Below are positions 18,098 through 25,303 of a DNA stretch of 64,000 nucleotides, in pieces. Numbering within the stretch: the stretch's first letter is position 1; each line of letters starts with the position of its first letter. Location: assembly GCA_031379665.1 (NCBI GenBank), contig JANNFI010000034.1, positions 10,674-74,673 on the forward strand, read 5' to 3'. Made by a program: the position numbers and the translations under genes. The notes under the pieces were generated by a model. That model saw only the letters and a program-made list of their open reading frames with translations. It did not search any database and was not told the origin of the DNA. The stretch comes from SZUA-254 sp031379665. GTDB lineage: Bacteria; Bacteroidota; Ignavibacteria; UBA10030; SZUA-254.

Positions 18098-19312
18098 CTA
18101 TTTCATGATCACGAGCTTTCGTGCGTCGGAGTAGTCCCCCGCCTCGATCCGGTAAAAATAAATACCCGAAGTCAGGCCCGTGGCGTCGAAGACGATGTCG
18201 TGGACGCCGGCGGCTTCAGGACCGTCGACGAGCACGGCCACCTCCCTGCCGAGCAGGTCGTAGACCGCCAGCTTCACGGCGGCGTCGACCGGCAGGTCAT
18301 AGGCGATCACCGTCGTCGGGTTGAATGGGTTCGGGTAATTCTGCCGGAGGGCGAAGCGTGCCGGCACGCCCGAGAGGCCGGCCGTGATGTCGATCGGACC
18401 CGCTTCGGCCATCACCACGGAACCGCTGCCCGACATCCTGACCGTTCCGTTGAACACGATTGTGCGGCGGTCATTCCCGGCCACGTTCCAGCGCACGGTG
18501 ATCGGGTAAACGGCGGATGTGACTTTCGCGCCGAAGCGGTGTTCACCGTTGCCGGCGTAGAATTGCGCCCAGGTGTCGTCGCTGAACCTCGCGTCGAGGA
18601 TTCCGGCGGGCGGGGGCGGGGGCATTTCGGCCACCGTGCCGGCGAGCTTCGCCGTGGTCTCGCCAAACCGGAGCGTCTGTTTCATCCCGCGAGCGTCCTC
18701 GATGGTAAGCGTGTGCAGCCCGGAATAGGGATCGACTGCAGACCGCGGGGCCGCGACGGCGCTACCGTCGAGGACGAGGGCTCCGGCGGACGATGTCTTG
18801 ACCCAGTACCCTCCGCCGGGCGTGAGCGAGGCCGCGTGGACGTAGCCGTTTTCGAATCCCCAGAAATTCGAGAGGGTGATGCCACCGGGGATGGTCGTGA
18901 CCGCACCGACCGCCACCGGGTCGCTGATCGATCCAATCATGTTCCATCCGGCGACCACGTCAAAGGTGTCCTGGTGGACCGCGCTGCCGAAGAGCGGGAT
19001 GGTTTCAGCGGAATCGAATTTCAACCAGTACCCCTTCCCCATCACAAGGTCGTTGTCGCCGATGTAACCGTTGTCGAAGTAAAAGGCATTGGAGATCGAG
19101 GAAGGGAAGAGCGTGTCTTTGTGCATTTCGGCGGCGATGAGCGGGACCCCGATGATGTTCCACATCGCCGCGACGTCGACGTTGACGGTCGTGTCGGCGG
19201 CGAGGGCTTCCGGCGTCCCGACGGGTTTGTTGCGCTGATGTGCGTGCGAAAAAGAGTGTGCGGCGAGGAGGAGGAATGCCGCGAGCGGAACCGTTCTTAA
19301 CAGAGTATTCAT
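18098..19312 (-). CDS. T9SS type A sorting domain protein
   Basis: A 404-residue secreted protein. It has an N-terminal signal peptide and two copies of a WNxIGxP...NAFYFDNGY...GKGYWLK module (about 48-110 and 120-175), known from FCB surface proteins. The C-terminal 90 residues are a Por/type IX sorting domain: NYPNPFNPTTVIAYDLP, then VYDLLGREVAVLVDG and a final ARKLVIMK. The tag should direct export through the type IX system and surface attachment or release. It stands alone with its own terminator. This gene is the strongest taxonomic clue in the window. Confidence 0.9.
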   Translation of the reverse strand: MNTLLRTVPLAAFLLLAAHSFSHAHQRNKPVGTPEALAADTTVNVDVAAMWNIIGVPLIAAEMHKDTLFPSSISNAFYFDNGYIGDNDLVMGKGYWLKFDSAETIPLFGSAVHQDTFDVVAGWNMIGSISDPVAVGAVTTIPGGITLSNFWGFENGYVHAASLTPGGGYWVKTSSAGALVLDGSAVAAPRSAVDPYSGLHTLTIEDARGMKQTLRFGETTAKLAGTVAEMPPPPPAGILDARFSDDTWAQFYAGNGEHRFGAKVTSAVYPITVRWNVAGNDRRTIVFNGTVRMSGSGSVVMAEAGPIDITAGLSGVPARFALRQNYPNPFNPTTVIAYDLPVDAAVKLAVYDLLGREVAVLVDGPEAAGVHDIVFDATGLTSGIYFYRIEAGDYSDARKLVIMK

Positions 19313-19456
19313 GCGAACCCCTCTTTCTGGTTGTGATACCCCTCCGACCCATGAAGCGGCCGGTGATGCCGTGAAAGAACGATCCAGTGCGGAATGATAC
19401 GAACAACCGGGCCGAGTGTCAAGACGCGGCGACCGCCGGAGTGCCCGCAGCGCGGT

Positions 19457-19678
19457 TTACCCGGCGATTTCGATGATCTTCTTTTTCCCAAGTGTCCCCC
19501 GCGCGATCGAAACCCTGCTTTTCGGCACCCCGAAGTGGCGGGCGACGAGCTCGATGACCCGCGCGTTGGCTTTCCCGTCGACCGGAGGCGCCGATACACG
19601 GACCGTGTACACCCCTACCTCGGAAACCACGACCCCTTCCTTCTTCGAATTCGGCTTGACCGTGACGGATATTTTCAT
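19457..19678 (-). CDS. YggU/DUF167 family protein
   Basis: A 73-residue protein matching the DUF167 (YggU) fold throughout: MKISVTVKPNSKKEGV at the start, VRVSAPPVDGKANARVIELV in the middle and SRVSIARGTLGKKKIIEI at the end. Family members are small, cytoplasmic and of unknown biochemical role. It lies downstream of the M16 peptidase pair on the same strand, 69 bases from the second M16 stop, so it may share that transcript. Confidence 0.88.
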   Translation of the reverse strand: MKISVTVKPNSKKEGVVVSEVGVYTVRVSAPPVDGKANARVIELVARHFGVPKSRVSIARGTLGKKKIIEIAG

Positions 19679-19747
19679 CGGCGCGGGCTCATAACGGAAA
19701 GGCCGTCCCTGCGGGGGGACGGCCTTGCGTTTCGATGATCGAAATGG

Positions 19748-21268
19748 TCAGCGACGCTCGAACAGATCCTTCGCATCCACGACCCTGGATTTCGACCGGT
19801 TGACCTTCACCGGGAATCGTTCGATGAGCTTGTCCTCGTCCAGGATGTTCTGCGGTTTCGGGGAATCGTAGGTGATCGGCGACGGGACGTTGTTCGCCAG
19901 GTTGTCGAAGAACTCGGCGCCCTTCCCCGCGTCCACCACCACTGCGATCTTCACGTTGTCGGCGGTGAGGTATTTCCTGATCGCCGCGTTGACGTCCGCG
20001 ACGGTGAGGTTCTTCAATTCCGCCTCGATGCGATCGATGAAGTATGGGGTGCCGTAGAATTCGCTGTCCATCAGGTACCCGAGCCGCCTGTTCGCCGTGG
20101 CCGCCCACAGCTTCGAATAGTTCATCAGGAATTTCCTGGTCTGTTCGAATTCCTGTTCGCTCAGCCCGGCGTCCACCAGGCGCTTCAGTTCGAAGAGGGC
20201 GTTCCGGATGCCGAAGTGGGTACTCGCCGGGGGCATCGGGCGGAGCCAGATGCTGAAGTACTGCTGGCGCAGCGGCGTGTTCACGTTCGGAAGCGTGGTG
20301 TTCCCCGTCCCGCCGGTGAACTTCTCGATGTAAGAGTAATCGCCGTAATTCAACCCCCGGTTGCCTCGCAGGCTGTTCATCAGTACGCCATTGAAAGTCC
20401 GGTGCTCGCCGAAGTGGGAGTTCGCCACCATCAGGGCGTAGAAATCCTTTTCCTTGCGGGTGACACCGATCGGGAATCCCATCGAAACGCCGTACGCCCT
20501 GGCGGGCTTCTGGACCACTATCACCTCCGCACCGTCGATGGGCTGGGGCGGGGGAAGCGCGACCTCGCGGAACTCGCCGTCCGGCGCGCCCGAAAAGTCG
20601 GTACGGACCTTCCCGGCAAACCCGGCCGGGTATCCGCCGGCGAGGCCGACCCAGAGGGTCGCGCGCGTGTAGGTCTTTGCGTAGTACTCCTTCACGTCGT
20701 CGAGCGTGATCGCACTGAGGCCGCTCACCGTGCCGTACTCGGTGGTACCATAGGGGTGTCCGTCGAACATCAATGTATTCAGCGCCTGCTTCCCGAGGTT
20801 TTCGTCATCGGTCGAACGCAGCGTGTTCACGAGGAAGTTCACCGCGTCCTCCTTCACCCTGGCGAAGTCCTGCGGGTCGAAACGGGGAGCGAGGACGAGC
20901 TGGCTGAAGATCGTATAGAAGGCTTCCAGGTGGTCGCGGTGCACGTCGCCGGTGAAGGTCGTGAGTTCGTGGTCGGCCTGCGACGAGATGTTCGCCGCCC
21001 AGGGATAGAGCTTTTCCATCACCTGGGAGTAGGTAAGCTCCCGGGTCCCGCCGGATCCTATGAGAGATGCGGTGAGGGCGTTGAGCCCCTCCTTCCCCGC
21101 CGGGTCGTTGACCGAACCTGCGCGCAGCGCTATTCGGACGGTGACGAGCGGGGATTTTTCGCTCCTGAGCTCCGTGATCTTCACGGAAGCGCCCTCGCGG
21201 GCACACAGGGTTGCGGGCGTCAGGGCGATCGTCAGGGCGGTCATCAGTACCAGTGCGGTCGTTTTCAT
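19748..21268 (-). CDS. M16 peptidase-like, non-catalytic partner
   Basis: A 506-residue exported protein of the M16 (pitrilysin-like) family. A signal peptide (ALVLMTALTIALTPATLCA) is followed by two M16 domains, but the zinc motif HxxEH is absent, whereas the preceding gene has it. Active/inactive M16 pairs form heterodimers in mitochondrial and bacterial processing peptidases, and the 4-base ATGA overlap between these genes fits stoichiometric production. The C-terminal region keeps the substrate-binding tyrosine/arginine-rich segment (RGNRGLNYGDYSY). Probable role: periplasmic peptide degradation with its partner. Confidence 0.87.
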   Translation of the reverse strand: MKTTALVLMTALTIALTPATLCAREGASVKITELRSEKSPLVTVRIALRAGSVNDPAGKEGLNALTASLIGSGGTRELTYSQVMEKLYPWAANISSQADHELTTFTGDVHRDHLEAFYTIFSQLVLAPRFDPQDFARVKEDAVNFLVNTLRSTDDENLGKQALNTLMFDGHPYGTTEYGTVSGLSAITLDDVKEYYAKTYTRATLWVGLAGGYPAGFAGKVRTDFSGAPDGEFREVALPPPQPIDGAEVIVVQKPARAYGVSMGFPIGVTRKEKDFYALMVANSHFGEHRTFNGVLMNSLRGNRGLNYGDYSYIEKFTGGTGNTTLPNVNTPLRQQYFSIWLRPMPPASTHFGIRNALFELKRLVDAGLSEQEFEQTRKFLMNYSKLWAATANRRLGYLMDSEFYGTPYFIDRIEAELKNLTVADVNAAIRKYLTADNVKIAVVVDAGKGAEFFDNLANNVPSPITYDSPKPQNILDEDKLIERFPVKVNRSKSRVVDAKDLFERR

Positions 21269-22629
21269 TGTGAGCTCTCCTCCTGTTTCAGGATGACCGT
21301 GGTGCGGTTGGCGGTCGTCATGAATTTTTTCGCCACGCCCATGATGTCCTCGGGGGTGATCTGGTCGTAGAGCTGGTAGATGCGGTTGACTGATTCGGCG
21401 TCGCCCGTGAGCTGGATGTAGTGGCTGATGCTGTTCGCCACCGAGTTGGGGTTGTCGAGGCCCATCGCGTACTGGTACCGCAGGTACGACTTGATGGCCT
21501 TCAGGCGTTCCTCCGGGACCGGTTTCGTCTTTGCTTCCTCGATCGCCTTCTCGATCTCGCCGCGGACCAGGTCGATGTTCTTCGGGTCCTTCACGCGGGT
21601 GTAGATCTGGAAGAGTCCGGGGTCGCGGCTGTCGCCCTGGCTCCCCTGTACAAACTCCACGAGCTGTTCCTCGACGACCAGCTTCTTGAACAGGTCGGAG
21701 GTCGGCGAGAACAGGAGCTGCGAGAGGAGGTCCATCGCCGGCATCTCGCGCGAGTTGTCGCTGAACGCCGGCCCGTGGTACCCCATCGCTACGATGGGCA
21801 GGGTCTTCGCCTTCCAGGGGAGGTTTACGATCTTCTCCTGCGTCTGCGCCGGCTCGGCGGGGATATCGAGCTTGTAGGTTCCGCGCTTCCAGGGGCCGTA
21901 GTACTTGTTCGCGAGCGCCAACAGGTTGTCCTGCTTGAAATCGCCCACGACCACGACCACGCAATTCTCGGGCCGGTACCACCGGTCGAAGAACGTCAGG
22001 CTGTATTGGTACTGGTTGGGCATATCCTCGATATCCTTCAGAAACCCCATCGTGGTATGCTTGTAGGTGTGCTGGTCATACGCCGCCTCGCGCATTTTCT
22101 CGAAGATCGTCATGAACGGGCTCGAGTAATTCTTGTTGTACTCGCCGAGGATGGCGCCGGCCTCGGTCTTGAAGTCCAACTCGGAGTACTTCAGGTTCAT
22201 GAAGCGGTCCGACTCCATGTCCATCATGGTCTCGAGGGCGTCGGCGCTCGCGAGCGTGTGGTAGACGGTCTCGTCGTCGGAGGTGAAGGCGTTGTTGTCG
22301 GCCCCGATCGATTTCAGCATTTCGTTGAACGCGTCCTTGCTGTACTTGTCCGTTCCCCGAAACATCATGTGTTCGAAGAAGTGGGCGAACCCCGATTTCC
22401 CCGCTTCGACTTCGTTGCGGGAACCGGTCCGGACGACGGTGTAGAAGGCGACGATGCCGGGGCTGTCGAACGGTATCGAAACGATCTTGAGTCCGTTGTC
22501 GAGTGTCACGTTGTTGATCGTGTACGGGAAGACTTTGTCGATGTCCCCTTGCGCGGTGAGGGCCGTGGCCCCCACAAAAAAATAAATCCCGAACAGGGCG
22601 AACATCGCCGCGTTTGTGCCTCGAAGCAT
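21265..22629 (-). CDS. M16 zinc peptidase, catalytic partner
   Basis: A 454-residue exported M16 metallopeptidase. The inverted zinc motif is HFFEH at residues 83-87 (FAHFFEHMMFRGT); the distal ligand is expected about 75 residues on, in the AGAILGEYNK region. A signal peptide (AMFALFGIYFFVGATAL) is present. ATG 22629 is chosen because GGAGG lies 6 bases before it; ATG 22641 is upstream of that site. It overlaps the non-catalytic partner by 4 bases. Function is probably degradation of short peptides in the periplasm. Confidence 0.9.
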   Translation of the reverse strand: MLRGTNAAMFALFGIYFFVGATALTAQGDIDKVFPYTINNVTLDNGLKIVSIPFDSPGIVAFYTVVRTGSRNEVEAGKSGFAHFFEHMMFRGTDKYSKDAFNEMLKSIGADNNAFTSDDETVYHTLASADALETMMDMESDRFMNLKYSELDFKTEAGAILGEYNKNYSSPFMTIFEKMREAAYDQHTYKHTTMGFLKDIEDMPNQYQYSLTFFDRWYRPENCVVVVVGDFKQDNLLALANKYYGPWKRGTYKLDIPAEPAQTQEKIVNLPWKAKTLPIVAMGYHGPAFSDNSREMPAMDLLSQLLFSPTSDLFKKLVVEEQLVEFVQGSQGDSRDPGLFQIYTRVKDPKNIDLVRGEIEKAIEEAKTKPVPEERLKAIKSYLRYQYAMGLDNPNSVANSISHYIQLTGDAESVNRIYQLYDQITPEDIMGVAKKFMTTANRTTVILKQEESSQ

Positions 22630-22694
22630 GATTTCCTCCATGAAGGATTGAGAGAGTAAGGTTTTTCTGCGGAGACGCCCCGGATGCTACTGTA

Positions 22695-22716
22695 AGACGT
22701 ACCCGGGTGTACGTCT
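22695..22716. other. Palindromic stem-loop between purC and the M16 pair
   Basis: Perfect 8-bp inverted repeat AGACGTAC/GTACGTCT around CCGGGT. There is no T run, so it is not a canonical terminator. It could be a purC 3' stem, an operator or part of the M16 leader. Confidence 0.45.
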
Positions 22717-22774
22717 CGCGGGATCGATTGTTGCTGAAAATACGAAAAATCCCCGTGGGAGTGAAACGGCCACG

Positions 22775-23671
22775 TCAGCCGTCCACGTCCCTGCCGGTGA
22801 GGAGCACAAGCGCTTCGCGGTAGAGGTCGGTCGTTTTTTCGATGATGTCGGCGGGGAGCGTCGGTCCCGGCGGTTTCTTGTTGAATTTGATCGAGAGCAG
22901 GTAATCGCGGACGAACTGCTTGTCGTAACTTTCCTGCGGCCTCCCGGATGCGTACCTCGTCTTTGGCCAAAACCTCGAGGAGTCGGGCGTAAGGAGTTCG
23001 TCGATGAGGATGAGCCGTCCCTGCGCGGTGCCGAACTCCATCTTGGTGTCGGCAATGATGATCCCCTTGTCGAGCGCGATCTCGGTGGCCCGTTCGTAGA
23101 TCTTCAGCGTGGTGGCGCGGGCCTGCTCCGCGAGCTCCTTCCCCGCCATCGCCGCCGCGGTCTCGAACGGGATGTTTTCGTCGTGCCCCTCTTCGGCCTT
23201 CGTCGCGGGAGTGAAGATCGGCCGGGAGAGCCGGTCCGATTCCTTCAGCCCCGGCGCCAGGGCGATGCCGCAGATCTTTCCCGTTTCCCGGTACTCGTTC
23301 CATCCCGATCCGGAGACGTACCCGCGCGCAACGCATTCGATCGGCAGCGGCTGGGTTTTCCTCACGATGACGCTGCGGCCCGCCAACACGTCGAGGTAGG
23401 GCTCGCACTCGTCCGGGAAATCGTCGGCCGACGTCGCGACAAGGTGGTTGGGGATGATGTCGGTCATCAGCGAGAACCAGTAATTCGAAATCTGCGTCAG
23501 GACCTTTCCCTTGAGGGGGATTGGCTGCGGCATCACGACGTCGAACGCCGAGAGGCGGTCGGTCGCAACGATGAGGAGATGCTCGCCGAGGTCGTAGAGG
23601 TCCCGCACCTTTCCGCGGCGAACGAGTTTCAGTGTCGGAAAATCAGTCTGAAAGATCGCGGTGGAATTCAT
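22775..23671 (-). CDS. purC: SAICAR synthase (phosphoribosylaminoimidazole-succinocarboxamide synthase)
   Basis: A 298-residue purine-biosynthesis enzyme joining CAIR and aspartate with ATP. Family motifs run through it: LVRRGKVRDLYDLG, LIVATDRLSAFDVVM, PLPIECVARGYVSGSGW, the acidic substrate segment EEGHDENI, and IIADTKMEFG with ILIDELLTPDSSRFW. The length suits the longer, eukaryote-like PurC form common in Bacteroidota. No other pur gene is nearby. It starts with an ATG 81 bases after the DUF4440-like lipoprotein stop. Confidence 0.96.
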   Translation of the reverse strand: MNSTAIFQTDFPTLKLVRRGKVRDLYDLGEHLLIVATDRLSAFDVVMPQPIPLKGKVLTQISNYWFSLMTDIIPNHLVATSADDFPDECEPYLDVLAGRSVIVRKTQPLPIECVARGYVSGSGWNEYRETGKICGIALAPGLKESDRLSRPIFTPATKAEEGHDENIPFETAAAMAGKELAEQARATTLKIYERATEIALDKGIIIADTKMEFGTAQGRLILIDELLTPDSSRFWPKTRYASGRPQESYDKQFVRDYLLSIKFNKKPPGPTLPADIIEKTTDLYREALVLLTGRDVDG

Positions 23672-23752
23672 TGTCGATGTTGAGGAAATTGGTCGATGAT
23701 CGAGGTTCGGCGTTTAAAAATTCGGTGTTCGATGCTGGCGGATATCCGGCGC

Positions 23753-24220
23753 TCAAGGGTCGGAGGAGGTGTGGTCGTGGACGATCCTCCACCCAACCCC
23801 GGGGAATTCCTTCAGGACGACGGTGAAGACTCCGCCGGGCCGGTCGCCCGCCCGGTTGAGTTCCCAGCGCCCGAATACCCACGCGGCGCCGGGGGCGGTC
23901 AGATGGAATTCCATAGTTGAAAATTCCAGCCTCCCCATCTTCTCCGGTGTGTCATACTTTGCCGCATATGCGTCGAGCGTCGCTTTCCACCCCCTTCGAA
24001 CGGTTCCGCCGCTGGTAAAGAGGAGGCTGTCCGAGTTCCAGTACCCTTCCATATATCCGGCCACATCCCCCCGGTTCCAGGCGCCGGCCTGCGCGGTGAG
24101 GACCGAGTCGACCTCTGAGCGCCAGTCGCCGGCGGGTGGACCCCCGCAGGATGAGAGAAGGATCGCCGCGGCGATCGATAGCGCGAGGGTCGCGGCGGTG
24201 CGCGCGGGCGTCCTGCTCAT
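23753..24220 (-). CDS. DUF4440/SnoaL-like lipoprotein
   Basis: A 155-residue protein with a lipobox (LLSSCGG) after a short signal sequence, then an NTF2-like fold: VLTAQAGAWNRGDVAGYMEGYW, FTSGGTVRRGW, and WELNRAGDRPGGVFTVVLKEF ending in WRIVHDHTS. DUF4440 proteins of this shape are often periplasmic and of unknown ligand. ATG 24220 is taken because it overlaps the PrsW-like stop by ATGA; a GTG 24 bases upstream is possible but weakens the signal peptide. Confidence 0.85.
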   Translation of the reverse strand: MSRTPARTAATLALSIAAAILLSSCGGPPAGDWRSEVDSVLTAQAGAWNRGDVAGYMEGYWNSDSLLFTSGGTVRRGWKATLDAYAAKYDTPEKMGRLEFSTMEFHLTAPGAAWVFGRWELNRAGDRPGGVFTVVLKEFPGVGWRIVHDHTSSDP

Positions 24221-25242
24221 TTCCCGATCACGTGCAGCTGCCACAGGTCGCGGTGCGTCGTGTGCAGGAACGGCTTGATCGCGAGCATCCCGGTGGCGCC
24301 GATGCTCTTCTCGAGATATGCGAGTTCGGTGAATTTTTCCCGGATGTCCGGCTCCTCCTTCGATGCGAACCCGTGCTCCCGCATCAGCAGGATGCCCTTC
24401 GCGCGGATCGAAAGTTCAAGGTGGAGACGAAGCATGCAGAGCATGTCGGCGACCAGTTCGCCGGGGAAATTCGATTTCAGCGTGATCAGGTACTGCCCGA
24501 TCTTGGTTTCCGCCACTACGCCGGTGTCGATGGCCTCCAGGAGTGCGGCGTCGGAGTCGAAGCCGACTCCGAGCCACTCCCGCGTCGATTTTTCACTCTG
24601 GCGGAAGACGAGGACCATCAGGACCGGAAGGCCGATCAGCAGGATGGCCGTCATGAACTGCGGCGGGAATGGAAAGTGGTTGAAGAACGAGTGGATCGCC
24701 ATCGCGGTCAAAACGCCCGGCACCGGGTGCCAAATCTTGTGAACGGTCGTCCGCTCGGCGAGGTTTTTCGTGATGATGGCGAGGATCGCGGTGGTTCCCC
24801 CGTGCATCATCGCAGTCCCGAACCCGCGGATCAGCCAGACGAGGACCGTGGAATCCCCTCCCACCGTCTGCAGGTAATAGATGTTCTCCATGAACGCGAA
24901 ACCCGCGCCGACCGCGAAGCCGTGGATGGCCGCGTCGACCATGAACCCCACCTTCCCGCTCCTGATCAGGTAGACGATGAACACCGACTTCAGGATTTCC
25001 TCTGTCACCGGCGCGACGTAGCGCGGAAGGATGTGCATCCCCCGGGGGACGTACTGCGCGATCCAGGTGTTCACGAACAGCGCGATCACAGCCGCGAGCG
25101 CGCCGAAGATGATCGTCCCGACGATCTCGGTCAGCTTCACTAGCTTGTAGCTGTCGAGGAAGACGAGCGCCACCAGGAAGAGGAACACCGGGAGGAGACT
25201 CACCGCGATGTCGAGCAGCCTGTCGGCGGAGACTGCGCTCAT
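24217..25242 (-). CDS. PrsW family intramembrane metalloprotease
   Basis: A 341-residue membrane protein with about eight hydrophobic segments. The family motifs are present: TEEILK (paired glutamates), FAVGAGFAFMENIYY, a histidine in MMHGGTTA and another pair in AIHSFFNHF, the predicted metal ligands of the PrsW/CPBP-related clan. PrsW of Bacillus cleaves anti-sigma factor RsiW, so this protein could act on an anti-sigma factor such as the one at 28420, but that link is speculative. A soluble C-terminal tail of about 130 residues follows. It overlaps the downstream lipoprotein by 4 bases. Confidence 0.87.
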   Translation of the reverse strand: MSAVSADRLLDIAVSLLPVFLFLVALVFLDSYKLVKLTEIVGTIIFGALAAVIALFVNTWIAQYVPRGMHILPRYVAPVTEEILKSVFIVYLIRSGKVGFMVDAAIHGFAVGAGFAFMENIYYLQTVGGDSTVLVWLIRGFGTAMMHGGTTAILAIITKNLAERTTVHKIWHPVPGVLTAMAIHSFFNHFPFPPQFMTAILLIGLPVLMVLVFRQSEKSTREWLGVGFDSDAALLEAIDTGVVAETKIGQYLITLKSNFPGELVADMLCMLRLHLELSIRAKGILLMREHGFASKEEPDIREKFTELAYLEKSIGATGMLAIKPFLHTTHRDLWQLHVIGK

Positions 25243-25303
25243 TTTGGCGTCGCCACTCGATGCCCTTTCGACACCGGATTCTCGTTCGACACCGGATGCT
25301 CCT